NCBI GenBank assembly: GCA_021779935.1 | Contig: JAJXZT010000015.1 | Location: forward strand, 1-57,785 | Source of the DNA: Acidobacteriota bacterium | GTDB taxonomy: Bacteria; Acidobacteriota; Terriglobia; Terriglobales; Acidobacteriaceae | Direction of reading: 5' to 3' | DNA: 57,785 nt | Shown here: positions 8,977 through 16,902 of the stretch, piece after piece | How positions within the stretch are numbered: the stretch's first letter is position 1 | Layout of the letters: every line of letters starts with the position of its first letter | Program-made: the position numbers and the translations under genes | Notes under the pieces: model-generated | What the model was told of the DNA's origin: nothing | The model's database searches: none | The model's input: the letters and a program-made list of their open reading frames with translations, nothing else

Positions 8977-9795
8977 GTGAAAGATTACAAGGCTCTATTC
9001 GACAGTGTGGAGCGCACACTTCTTGAAGTCGGCTCTCGCAGCATTCCTGCGGAACAAATACGCGCAGAGTTGGATTCGTATAAGCACTTCGAAGGAATGT
9101 GTCTCACGGACGAGCAGTACTACCGAAATCTAGTCCACATCATTTTCTATTCTGGATTCAGAGCGGAAACCGTCAGCCAACGGCTTGAGGCGATTGACCG
9201 CAGTTTCCCTGACTATGCCACGGTCGCCACTTACTCAGAGCCCGATATTCAGCGGATCATTAGCGACCCGACGATGATCCGGAACGAGCGCAAAATCCGG
9301 GCGTGTGTGGCGAATGCAAAGCAGTTCGAGAAGATCGTTACAGATAATGGCTCATTTTATGATTTCTTGAAGGCGTTCCCGCCGCCATCAACGGACGCCG
9401 AGATTCTGGCGCTGCGCAATCGCTTCCAGCGGCTTTTCGCCTTTTTGGGTGGAATCACGGCCTTCCACTTTATGACGGACATTGGAATTGCAGTGCTCAA
9501 GCCAGATCGCGTAATCCAGCGAATCTTCAAGAGGCTTGGACTTGTGGACGGCAGCCTTACGGACGATGTTCTCTATCTAGCTTGCATTCGCGAAGGCCAG
9601 AAATTTGCCCATGCCACGGGTTACCCAATCCGCTACATCGACATCGTCTTTGTCGCCTACGGACAGGTTCAGTCGAGTGAGATCGGGATCATGCAAGGCA
9701 TCTGCTTGGAAGAAAGCCCTAATTGCTCAATTTGTGGAACAAAGGGCTTCTGCGAATACTTCGACTCCAAATCGAAAGTCGCAACCGCTCGGTGA
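8977..9795 (+). CDS. HhH-GPD DNA glycosylase, Tag-like core with EndoIII-type Fe-S loop
   Basis: The 272-residue protein starts at GTG 8977 with GGGAGAGG just upstream. The N-terminal two thirds resemble DNA-3-methyladenine glycosylase I (Tag): FEGMCLTDEQYYRNLV, then a block ending MIRNERKIRACVANAK. A segment at about 160-185 (LKPDRVIQRIFKRLG) resembles the helix after the helix-hairpin-helix of the HhH-GPD fold, with an Asp in the catalytic position. The C-terminus has cysteines spaced C-x6-C-x2-C-x5-C (from CLEESPNC to GFC), exactly the [4Fe-4S] spacing of endonuclease III and MutY. It should excise a damaged or modified base from DNA. In a defence-rich element the substrate could be modified phage DNA, but that is inference. 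Confidence 0.7.
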   Translation: MKDYKALFDSVERTLLEVGSRSIPAEQIRAELDSYKHFEGMCLTDEQYYRNLVHIIFYSGFRAETVSQRLEAIDRSFPDYATVATYSEPDIQRIISDPTMIRNERKIRACVANAKQFEKIVTDNGSFYDFLKAFPPPSTDAEILALRNRFQRLFAFLGGITAFHFMTDIGIAVLKPDRVIQRIFKRLGLVDGSLTDDVLYLACIREGQKFAHATGYPIRYIDIVFVAYGQVQSSEIGIMQGICLEESPNCSICGTKGFCEYFDSKSKVATAR

Positions 9796-9899
9796 TGTAC
9801 TCCGCTTCTGACGAATCTGGAGTCTGCTGGAAATCATCAGTCCCCCCTGCAACCATCATTGTTTGCCTTCAGCCCCGAGGGAGAGTACTTCATCGCTGC

Positions 9900-10391
9900 T
9901 CAAGGGATAAGGTCAGCCCGAACGAGGTTGTATATGACCAGTGCGGCAAGCGCCGAGAAGCTGAGTACCTGTTGAGAAGCCATTCCCCAGCGATATTCGT
10001 GCTTTAGGTGCTTTCTTTGAGGTACGGACAGGTCTGGAACATCGACCATTGTGCGAAGCCGATCAAGATATAAGTTCTGTTTGGCTCGAAAGTATTCTTG
10101 TCGTTCTTTAACTCGGAGCGATATGTACCAGAACACAAGATACAGAACCAAACTCGCAGCGATCCCCGCCATGGCAACAGCCTGTGGATGACGTGCGTGA
10201 TCGTGCAAATGCGTAGTAGCGATGGCAACCGCAGCATAGCCTGCATACACCTGAAATGTGAGCCGCCATTCAAGCTGTTGCATCGATTCATAGCGTTTTT
10301 CGTATTCCGTTGCACGATACTGAAGAAACGAGAACGTTTGTTTAGACTTTAATTGCTGCTCCATCATTCTCTCCGGGTTTACCGTTGTCAC
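9900..10391 (-). CDS. small membrane protein with cytoplasmic helices, effector-like layout
   Basis: This 163-residue protein has an N-terminal helical cytoplasmic segment of ~45 residues and hydrophobic segments at about 49-61 and 71-91. A charged linker with VKERQEYFRAKQNLYLDRL follows, then a final hydrophobic helix near 141-158. The pattern of helices around a short membrane hairpin recalls SLATT-type or DUF4231-type effector membrane proteins of bacterial defence loci, but there is no decisive motif. The gene overlaps the end of the upstream methyltransferase-like gene by 4 bp (ATG inside its terminal codons), so the two are translationally coupled and probably work together. Confidence 0.6.
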   Translation of the reverse strand: MTTVNPERMMEQQLKSKQTFSFLQYRATEYEKRYESMQQLEWRLTFQVYAGYAAVAIATTHLHDHARHPQAVAMAGIAASLVLYLVFWYISLRVKERQEYFRAKQNLYLDRLRTMVDVPDLSVPQRKHLKHEYRWGMASQQVLSFSALAALVIYNLVRADLIP

Positions 10392-11719
10392 ATAATCAGC
10401 CGTGGTCGGTCGGGTGAGCCTACCGATTCGATTGTGGAATCCGGTTCCTGCCCTGTCACCTTTAGGAAATGCTCTGCCAGTACCTCGATCCGCTTGCGAA
10501 TGTCGGGTTTTGCGTTGATGTCCCGACTTTCGAGTACCAGACGGGACATTTCTGTTGCAATCTCGATTGGCGCATTAGGTATTGACCATTCGGATTCCTG
10601 ACGCAATCCTGCACGAGCTTCAATGAGGGCTTGTCTGGCTTGTGAGGCATCGGTCTTCCCTTGAAGCATGTACTGGATCGTCCGCAAGCTGCGCCCGAGC
10701 TTGTGACGCTTAGTTTCGACCCATGCAGTCCACGTCAAATCAGACGGAGCCCCTTTTCGAAGATCGGTTCTTCTTCCGGGGGCACTCAGGCGTTGGTGCA
10801 TTTCGAGGAGGTATGGCAACAAGGCCGAGAAATCCTTGGCGATGAGATCGAGTCCACCCTCGATCCTCTCATCGAGCGCCTTAAATGAGAGAGAGGCAGC
10901 GTCCGAAATCGCCCGAATTTGCCCTTTGACGGTGGGTGTCAGCATGCGCTGGGACTTCTCGATTTCAGGCGTGAAATTCGCCCATACGCACTCGTTCCTT
11001 TCCTCACTGCCTGTTTTCATTCGTACGCAGAGCAACTCCATGTCTTTTGCCCAAACAGGCGTACCGAGTCGATTCAGTAAAGGATGCGGGTACCCGCAGT
11101 AAATCCATTTGAATTTTGCTTTCAGGAGCAGATCGACAAGCTGCTCGTAGTTTACGGTGGCATCCGAATACGTTTTCACCCTTGCATGGGGGTAGGGTGC
11201 GTCGATGACCACCGTGTCTCGACTTGAGAGCTTTTCAAGTCCAAGTAGCGTCCAGTCTACCGCCGTAATCTTAGGGTTCGTGCGATGAAGGATTTGGTGG
11301 CATTCTCGCAGGGTGTTTTCAAAACCTTTTGAGCTAACGCCCCCGCCATCGTTGCCGTCTCCCGACCCGCCCTTAACACCGCCGTCAAACAGACCGCCCG
11401 AGTAGGACAAGTGCGGCGCAAGCAAAATTGCGGTCGGATCACTCTTCTGGAATGCCTCGCGTTGCTTCTCGAATTCCTGCCTGCTGCGCGGAGGTACCTT
11501 GATCTTGTGCCCGTGGCTCTTGATCGCTTCGAAGAACGGGGCGGTTGCGATGTCATTCAAATGCCAACGTTCATACTTGAGTCCTTGCTCGACGGCGGCC
11601 CAAAACAGATTTCCGCGTCCGGCAAAAGGCTCGATGTATGTGCGACCTTCTCGTGGGAGAAGAGAGATGATTTGCTTAGCAAGGCGGGCCTTGCCGCCCG
11701 GATACGGGATTTTGGGCAT
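10388..11719 (-). CDS. D12-class-like N6-adenine DNA methyltransferase with DAPY motif
   Basis: The 443-residue protein opens with PYPGGKARLAKQI (motif X of Dam-type enzymes) and has the SAM-binding motif I in EPFAGRGNLFW. Motif IV appears as VVIDAPYP where most family members have DPPY. The methyltransferase core ends near residue 270. The remaining ~170 residues are a helical C-terminal extension with no recognised domain and are not usual for Dam. It likely methylates adenine in DNA, as a solitary modification enzyme or as the sensor half of a two-gene module with the overlapping membrane protein. No restriction endonuclease is adjacent. Whether DAPY still catalyses cannot be decided from sequence. 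Confidence 0.75.
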   Translation of the reverse strand: MPKIPYPGGKARLAKQIISLLPREGRTYIEPFAGRGNLFWAAVEQGLKYERWHLNDIATAPFFEAIKSHGHKIKVPPRSRQEFEKQREAFQKSDPTAILLAPHLSYSGGLFDGGVKGGSGDGNDGGGVSSKGFENTLRECHQILHRTNPKITAVDWTLLGLEKLSSRDTVVIDAPYPHARVKTYSDATVNYEQLVDLLLKAKFKWIYCGYPHPLLNRLGTPVWAKDMELLCVRMKTGSEERNECVWANFTPEIEKSQRMLTPTVKGQIRAISDAASLSFKALDERIEGGLDLIAKDFSALLPYLLEMHQRLSAPGRRTDLRKGAPSDLTWTAWVETKRHKLGRSLRTIQYMLQGKTDASQARQALIEARAGLRQESEWSIPNAPIEIATEMSRLVLESRDINAKPDIRKRIEVLAEHFLKVTGQEPDSTIESVGSPDRPRLIM

Positions 11720-11848
11720 CTTCTGGGTTTAGCTGAAGGCCGGCCAGCAGGGGAAGTGGCAATAAGGATTCGCGGCGTCTGACGGTTCCGTTGCGATTTC
11801 GTGAACCGTTCGATTTACTGCCGCTTTGCCGTGTTGGCGGTACGCCGC

Positions 11849-12139
11849 TTATAGCATCTCGTCATATTCGCTGCGCGAATCCGAGACGAGCAGCTTGGTT
11901 TTGCGTTGCGGTTCAATGTCCGCAGCATCGATCTCTTCAGCGTCGATCTCTTCTCGCACGATGAGGTACATCTCGGCAAGGACGGCTTCGAGTCCAAACT
12001 GTTTTGCAAGCTGAGAAGCTGTGTCACAAGTGGCAGGAGTATTCCAGACGGCCCGCAGTTTCTTGTTTATTTCAGCATGACTCATAATTCCGGCAATGGA
12101 TTCCGCATTCTTGATCTCTTCATTCGTTGATTCGTTCAT
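11849..12139 (-). CDS. hypothetical acidic protein (96 aa)
   Basis: This small acidic protein has a helical N-terminus and an Asp/Glu-rich stretch (EEIDAEEIDAADIEP). No domain is recognised. It lies between the primase and methyltransferase genes on the same strand, 129 bp upstream of the methyltransferase start. Because the frame ends in a low-complexity acidic region and there are no close overlaps, the gene is plausible but not certain. Confidence 0.5.
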   Translation of the reverse strand: MNESTNEEIKNAESIAGIMSHAEINKKLRAVWNTPATCDTASQLAKQFGLEAVLAEMYLIVREEIDAEEIDAADIEPQRKTKLLVSDSRSEYDEML

Positions 12140-12294
12140 GTATGTAACCTTCTGAAAATAAGTTGGGCGGCATTCCTAGCGTCGAGCCTGCGGTTTCACA
12201 GACGAGATTCCCTTCCTCGTTCAGCCAACGGGTAGAGCATCTGTGTCCTGACCGCCCTGAGTGGTAATACTGCGGGCCGAGCAGGCCGAGACGG

Positions 12295-12570
12295 TTATCG
12301 TGCGCTGTAGACTCTGACCACGGTCAGGTTCAGACGCTCGGCGATCAGCGGATACCGCTGCATGAGCTTCAGCACGTTGCGCCGGGCACGGGCGGGAGGG
12401 CACTTGACTTCATGGAGGGGATACTTGAGAGCGTTCCACCAACGGCGCATGCGTTTTTCGATGAGCAGTTCTCTAATTTCGGGACGGCAATTCATTTGTT
12501 CTTCCAGTGTTGATGGGATTTTCGGGATGCAAGGCGGCGTTGATGTGCCGCTTGTGTTTCCCTCGCCCAT
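12295..12570 (-). CDS. hypothetical basic protein (66-91 aa)
   Basis: The longest frame gives 91 residues from ATG 12570, without a visible ribosome binding site. An internal ATG at 12492 has GGAAGAAC just upstream and would give a 66-residue basic protein starting MNCRPEIRELL, which I consider the likelier start. The product is rich in Arg and Lys with a helical look (KRMRRWWNALKYPLHEVKC) and could bind nucleic acid. No family is recognised. It is downstream of the primase on the same strand, separated from it by a repeat-containing gap. Confidence 0.45.
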   Translation of the reverse strand: MGEGNTSGTSTPPCIPKIPSTLEEQMNCRPEIRELLIEKRMRRWWNALKYPLHEVKCPPARARRNVLKLMQRYPLIAERLNLTVVRVYSAR

Positions 12571-12675
12571 GGAAATGAAAGTTCGGGAACTTGCCGGAAC
12601 TAAACTTCAAAACCGCTGAAAGGCGGGGCTGCCGTGTCGAGCAGTGAGATGCTACGAGGCAGTGTCACCCGGTGT

Positions 12676-12750
12676 CGTCACTTTGAGAGAAGTTTTTCAA
12701 TAAATGCTTATAGAAGAACTTTACCTAAAGTGACGGCACTAAGCGTCACT
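12676..12750. repeat. CGTCACTTT repeats in inverted and direct orientation behind the primase gene
   Basis: CGTCACTTT occurs at 12676-12684 and in inverted orientation at 12727-12735. CGTCACT recurs at 12744-12750, overlapping the primase stop codon. The last two form a 7-bp hairpin with an 8-base loop. Several GTGTC-type near copies lie just to the left. Clustered short repeats near a primase-helicase gene could be replication iterons, a regulator site or a transcription end. Confidence 0.4.
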
Positions 12751-14326
12751 GGATTGCTTTCACCACCTTCTCTTGCTCGTCGGTCGAAAGCTGTTCAAAC
12801 TCAGAATCAGACCGAACCGCGACACCTTTCCAGTGACGACCACGAGGCCCTGAGCGTCCTTCTTCGAACTGAAGTTGAAACCGTTCGGTGAACTCAGCCA
12901 AAGGCATAACGAATTCGCCCATGCGCTCAGCCCAAGCTCGGTATGAATCGTACATCGGCTGCTTACCAGCCCACTTGTCCGTCCCGACGACGCACCGATC
13001 TTCGATGAAGTGCCGCAATACGTCCTGCTCTGCTCGGTAGTCTTTCGTTGCCTGTCGGACGCATGATGGAACGTTCAGTCCTTGTCGTTGCCATTCCAGA
13101 CATCCCTCGATAATCCAATTTAGGACACCTGAGGCTTCCGCCTTCAGCTTCTCGCCGAGCTTAAGGTCTCGCTCTTTTTCTGAGAAGTACCGATTGAATG
13201 GGATCAGGTGTGTGCGATCCCAAATGGCATCGTCGGTACCAACGACCTTTGGTTTTGCATTTGTCACCAGCCAGATTTTGTAGCTTGGAACGTAGCTGAA
13301 CTGCTCTTGGTACTTGAACTCGCCTGTGACGGCCTCATCGCCAGTCATGCGCTTGATCTTTGCTTCCGCCAGTCGCTTGCAGTGTTCCGATTCGCTAGCA
13401 ACGATCAACCGTGCGCCCCGGAATCCGGCGATGTCGTTCAGTTTCTCATCGCCCTTACGAGCAACGAACGTATCGAACGAAGCGACCCTGCCGTAGTCGC
13501 CAAGCACGTGCCGGAACGTCTCAATGAACTTGCTCTTGCCATTCCTGCCACGAGGCCCCCAACACACAAAGAAGCATTCTTCGTTGATCCGACCCGTCAG
13601 CGTATAGCCAACCGCACGTTGCAGGAAAGGAACACAGCATTCCTCGTGACCGGGCATGATTTCGTTGAGGAACTGATTCCAGCGTGAACACTTCGCATTA
13701 GGGTCATATTCGACCGGGCTGATCTTTGTCAGAAAGTCGGCACGTTGATGCTTTCGTGGTGCTCCTGTCCGTAGGTCGATGGTGTAGTTTGCGGCGTTAA
13801 AGAGCCACGGATCACCATCGAAGTCCGAGTACTTGAACGTGCGGCAGAGCGATTTTGCGGATTGGATCATCGCCACGAGTCGAGCCTGACTTTCGCTTGC
13901 CATTGCCCATTTCAGTTGCCCTTTGCGTACGTCCTCGTCTTTTTGCCCCGCTGCACTGAGGAAGAACCGTTCGATGGTGCGCTTCGCCATGCGCAACATC
14001 TCAACCTCGCCCTTGTCTTCTGTCCACACTCTGCCATTCCAGACGAACCACGCCTTGGCTTCCGGAACGTAGAGCACGTCGTCGTACCACATTTTGGCGA
14101 GGCGGATGGCGTTCCCGGCATCCGTGTTGCGAGGCTCTTCGATGATCGCAGGGTCGTATGTGTCGGCAAACGGCCCACCTTCCGATACTTCGTCACGACG
14201 CAAGTAGTCCAGCGTTGCCAGACCAAACTCTCTGGCGCAGATTCGGCAAGAGCTTCCGATTACAACCGGATATTTGTTGCAATCTTTGCAGAGGGGTTTT
14301 TCGTTTTGTTTTGGTTTATTTGGCAT
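12746..14326 (-). CDS. P4/D5-type phage or plasmid primase-helicase
   Basis: The 526-residue protein starts with a Cys4 zinc-binding element (CKDCNKYP and CRICAREFG). A D5-N type domain with the block WFVWNGRVWTEDKGE follows, then an SF3-type ATPase: Walker A as GPRGRNGKSKF (~270), the segment SFDTFVARKGDEKLNDIAG, Walker B-like GARLIVASESE, and the sensor motif IWLVTNAKPKVVGTDDAIWDR. Such proteins initiate replication of P4-like satellites, plasmids and integrative elements. The Toprim or AEP primase catalytic domain of the longest family members is not visible, so this may be helicase-only. Its start codon lies directly behind a 7-bp hairpin that includes the Shine-Dalgarno sequence. Confidence 0.85.
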   Translation of the reverse strand: MPNKPKQNEKPLCKDCNKYPVVIGSSCRICAREFGLATLDYLRRDEVSEGGPFADTYDPAIIEEPRNTDAGNAIRLAKMWYDDVLYVPEAKAWFVWNGRVWTEDKGEVEMLRMAKRTIERFFLSAAGQKDEDVRKGQLKWAMASESQARLVAMIQSAKSLCRTFKYSDFDGDPWLFNAANYTIDLRTGAPRKHQRADFLTKISPVEYDPNAKCSRWNQFLNEIMPGHEECCVPFLQRAVGYTLTGRINEECFFVCWGPRGRNGKSKFIETFRHVLGDYGRVASFDTFVARKGDEKLNDIAGFRGARLIVASESEHCKRLAEAKIKRMTGDEAVTGEFKYQEQFSYVPSYKIWLVTNAKPKVVGTDDAIWDRTHLIPFNRYFSEKERDLKLGEKLKAEASGVLNWIIEGCLEWQRQGLNVPSCVRQATKDYRAEQDVLRHFIEDRCVVGTDKWAGKQPMYDSYRAWAERMGEFVMPLAEFTERFQLQFEEGRSGPRGRHWKGVAVRSDSEFEQLSTDEQEKVVKAIQ

Positions 14327-14327
14327 T

Positions 14328-14347
14328 GCGACCTGCTTCGAGGTCGC
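14328..14347 (-). promoter_or_regulatory. hairpin covering the primase ribosome binding site
   Basis: On the coding strand GCGACCT-CGAAGC-AGGTCGC is followed by one base and the primase ATG. The only Shine-Dalgarno-like triplet (AGG, five bases before ATG) lies in the 3' arm of this perfect 7-bp stem, so folding should hide it. This could restrain replication-gene translation. Confidence 0.45.
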
Positions 14348-14585
14348 ATGGAGATTCTGAATGCTGGATTCTGATTTTCATACGATTGCTCTCAAAGTGA
14401 TTTCGGGAAGGCGGTTCCCACATACGCGAATGGTGAAAAGTTGGGGGACTGGCGTATGAAACAGCCCCCCGATTCTTCTGAGCGAAGAACCCCACCTGTA
14501 AAAAGAGATCAGTAGTCGCCGAATCTCTGTGCGTTAGCAAGACACACAAAACTCAATACTCGGGCCTTCTGTAGAAACGAGAGAA

Positions 14586-14603
14586 CCCCCGCCGAGGCGG
14601 GGG
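14586..14603. terminator. GC-rich hairpin without clear T tract
   Basis: CCCCCGC-CGAG-GCGGGGG forms a perfect 7-bp stem in the intergenic gap upstream of the small gene at 14625. It lacks a run of T on either side, so it may be a factor-dependent or phage-type stop, or a leader structure. The rest of the gap between 14327 and 14624 shows nothing I can name, but must hold promoters for the primase and for the gene at 14625. Confidence 0.35.
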
Positions 14604-14624
14604 TCGCACATGAAAGGCCTGTTT

Positions 14625-14831
14625 ATGAACAATACTGCGTTTGCAAAAGAGATCGCCGAAATGACGGACACCGATGTTGAGCGCCAATGGGAATCGGCCC
14701 ACAACCTTTTACATGGGGAATGCTACTGCGGTGACCACGAGGCCCGAGCCGCAACCGCCAAGCGGCTCAACCTGCTTGCTGTCGAACTGAAACGGCGTCG
14801 GGACGGCGGCCGCCCGATAAACATCCTCTAG
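14625..14831 (+). CDS. small hypothetical protein (68 aa)
   Basis: ATG 14625 is chosen because AAAGG lies seven bases upstream; an in-frame ATG at 14610 has no such signal. The 68-residue product is polar and helical, with one CYCGDH element that could bind a metal. It has no recognised family. It converges on and overlaps by 4 bp the end of the frameshifted gene 14828-15345. Confidence 0.5.
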   Translation: MNNTAFAKEIAEMTDTDVERQWESAHNLLHGECYCGDHEARAATAKRLNLLAVELKRRRDGGRPINIL

Positions 14832-15345
14832 TTCGCTGCTGCGAGAGCTTTCTCCTCAATCGGCTCAGCTTCGGCTTGCTCTTCCTCGCCGACGAAGAAA
14901 AACTCGCCCGAACGAGCGATGAGCGTCAACATGATCTCGATCTGGCGATAGTGTTGCCGAGCGATCCGGACGATTTTTTTGCATCGAAAACAGTCGCAGT
15001 GAACCGAACCGGGATCATCATCTCGACGTACGGCTGATGCTCGTACTCCGACTCGCCACACACGGCCGGGAAACGGGTCAGTCCGCCGCTAACGTTCCGC
15101 AAGGAAGCGTAGACATACTGATGGTGTTCCTTAGTAAAGCGGACTCCATGGTTGTCCTTCTTAGGGACGAGAATTTCCCAAAGGTGTTTCTCCTCAGGGG
15201 TGATGGGAACAACTCTGTTGCGGTCAGGCACAACGATCCTCTCCGGATCATTGCGTCCCACGAGTAGCAGGGCGGAGATCGTGGAAGAATCGCCTATGAC
15301 CACCAACGGCGAGGGTCCGCTTTCTCCCGGAAGGACGATGTCCAT
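14828..15345 (-). CDS. hypothetical protein encoded in two frames, putative -1 frameshift
   Basis: Frame one runs from ATG 15345 (GAGGG just upstream) for 139 codons to a stop at 14926. At residues 122-124 it passes the heptamer A_AAA_AAA (14980-14974) in the phase required for -1 slippage. The -1 frame continues open to 14828 and encodes 48 plausible residues (IVRIARQHYRQIEIML and an acidic tail), giving a 172-residue product. The 15 residues after the heptamer in the zero frame look random (SSGSLGNTIARSRSC). This fits programmed frameshifting. A one-base deletion in a homopolymer, natural or from sequencing, would look the same. The family is not recognised. It follows the HTH gene at 15376 by 30 bp, probably as an operon. 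Confidence 0.55.
14974..14980 (-). other. A_AAA_AAA slippery heptamer
   Basis: Seven A residues on the coding strand, read GCA-AAA-AAA in frame, match the X_XXY_YYZ rule for -1 frameshifting. No strong downstream stem-loop or upstream Shine-Dalgarno stimulator is obvious. Confidence 0.5.
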
Positions 15346-15375
15346 TTACCCTCAGGCCTGCGTTGCAGGCTCCAT

Positions 15376-15864
15376 TCACAGCCCCAAGAACCATCTGGTT
15401 ATGGTGCCATCATCCGCTATGCCTTGAATATTGTTGCCGTATTCATCGGAAATGATGCTGCTGATCTTCTGCTTGTGAAACTTGACACCATCGATGCTCA
15501 TCCCTAGCTTCTCTCCGATGTCCTGCCGTGTCAGTGCCGCCGAGTTAGCAATGCAGTAAGCGACCAACCACGTGTTGCCTTTTTCGCCCGAAGCGGATTC
15601 GAGCTTGCGGTGACGTGACATTGCTACCTTGTAATTCTCCGGGCCGCCAAGTTTGAGCTTCTTCGCCGTTTCCCAAAATCCGGCGTTGTGCATCTCGCTG
15701 CTGTCGTGGCTCTGCCGATACCTCATCAGCATGCGTCTCTCCTCCTGACTTATGTCCTCACGACCCAGCAGCGAATCGATCATCTTTGCTTCCACTTCTG
15801 ATCCTTGCGGAGCCAGCCAATTCTCCCGCATTGTCCGCCGGGCATTTTCGTTGAGTTTGCTCAT
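15376..15864 (-). CDS. hypothetical protein with LuxR-type helix-turn-helix
   Basis: The C-terminal half of this 162-residue protein contains LTRQDIGEKLGMSIDGVKFH, matching the pattern of a LuxR/GerE helix-turn-helix in which the recognition helix follows a glycine turn. The N-terminal half is charged and helical with no receiver or ligand-binding domain visible. It is probably a DNA-binding regulator of the element. It is divergent from the seven-gene operon starting at 16035, and the gap contains two TTGGCTGC repeats 11 bp apart, a possible binding site. Confidence 0.6.
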   Translation of the reverse strand: MSKLNENARRTMRENWLAPQGSEVEAKMIDSLLGREDISQEERRMLMRYRQSHDSSEMHNAGFWETAKKLKLGGPENYKVAMSRHRKLESASGEKGNTWLVAYCIANSAALTRQDIGEKLGMSIDGVKFHKQKISSIISDEYGNNIQGIADDGTITRWFLGL

Positions 15865-15908
15865 ACGGCGATTATCACTGACATTCCGAGTCCCCGGACA
15901 CCTCTCTT

Positions 15909-15927
15909 TTGGCTGCCTATTGGCTGC
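15909..15927. promoter_or_regulatory. direct repeat TTGGCTGC with 11-bp period
   Basis: Two identical octamers at 15909-15916 and 15920-15927 are one helical turn apart in the divergent gap between the HTH gene and the seven-gene operon. This spacing suits a dimeric regulator on one DNA face. No further evidence. Confidence 0.35.
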
Positions 15928-16034
15928 TTAGTTACCGCCGAGCCGGGTAGTGGCTAATCGATGGAACAAACCGACAATGAGACTCGTTGCTTGGAACCTT
16001 CCAACAAAGCCTGATTGGGGCAAAGGAGATGACA

Positions 16035-16313
16035 GTGAAAAAAGTGAAGTCGATGACCGACGCTGAATTCTGCGCTTATCAGACACAGCGTATTCGCAAG
16101 CAGCTACTCGATCTCGGCGAGTTTTCTCGTGAGGCTTGTGAGTCCGTGCATGTGGTGCCAGCAGGAAACGGGCGCTTCAAAGTTCATTCGTACAACATGC
16201 CAGCACCTGAAGCGGCACACTTGATCAACACTCTCGTCGCTAACGGGTTCATGACCGAACCAGTTGTTCTAGCTCAAGCGAAAGCGCCGACTGCAAACCA
16301 CGAAATGAACTAA
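16035..16313 (+). CDS. hypothetical protein (92 aa), first gene of coupled operon
   Basis: AAGGAG at 16023-16028 stands six bases before GTG 16035, but directly abuts the in-frame ATG 16029, so GTG 16035 is the better start. The product contains no recognised motif. It is a compact alpha/beta-type sequence (FCAYQTQRIRKQLLDLGEF then VVPAGNGRFKVHSYN). It opens a row of seven genes on the same strand that end at 19468, all of unknown family. Confidence 0.55.
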   Translation: MKKVKSMTDAEFCAYQTQRIRKQLLDLGEFSREACESVHVVPAGNGRFKVHSYNMPAPEAAHLINTLVANGFMTEPVVLAQAKAPTANHEMN

Positions 16314-16342
16314 TCAGGCTCACATCACTTGGAGATGAATGA

Positions 16343-16801
16343 ATGAAGAAGAGAAATACGCAATTCAACACTCGCTTAATCGTCACGGAACAATCAGACC
16401 GAAATGCATTGCTGATGGCGTTCCGCCATGTTGCCGGACAGATCGTTGATCGCCAGATCGAGTGGACACCCGGTCAGAACGGGCGGTGGGACATCCCTGC
16501 GTTGCAAGACACTCCGTCTGGCGTGCCGCAGATTAAATTCAGCGGATTCCCCGCTGAAACAATTCTGACCTTGCGTTCTGCCAATCACAGTGTCGTGAAG
16601 CTCGGGCTCGATGCTGCGGCACTGGCTATCAGCGTGGTCGCTTGGAATTGGGTGGTGTTTCAGTCCTTCGAAGCCGGAAAGCACGATTATGGGCGCAAGG
16701 CTGAAGAGTATTTCAAGGCCCTGCACTACCACATCTTTCGTAGCCGCAAATCAGGTGTGACCAAAGACGAGGAAATTTCAATTCATCGCTATATCGATTA
16801 G
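16343..16801 (+). CDS. hypothetical protein (152 aa)
   Basis: ATG 16343 has the short purine run GGAG in the preceding segment. The protein has a mixed alpha/beta look and ends in a basic, tyrosine-rich helix (YFKALHYHIFRSRKSG). A hydrophobic stretch around residues 85-105 is interrupted by polar residues and is more likely a buried helix than a membrane segment. No family is recognised. It is 29 bp behind the previous gene. Confidence 0.5.
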   Translation: MKKRNTQFNTRLIVTEQSDRNALLMAFRHVAGQIVDRQIEWTPGQNGRWDIPALQDTPSGVPQIKFSGFPAETILTLRSANHSVVKLGLDAAALAISVVAWNWVVFQSFEAGKHDYGRKAEEYFKALHYHIFRSRKSGVTKDEEISIHRYID

Positions 16802-16902
16802 CACAGACGTTGTGCTTCAAATCAAAACGCTGCGGGGCATTTGCCCACGGATTGAGTGAAAGCCAGATAGATCAGTTCAAACGCACAAGAGGAGATGTTG
16901 TC

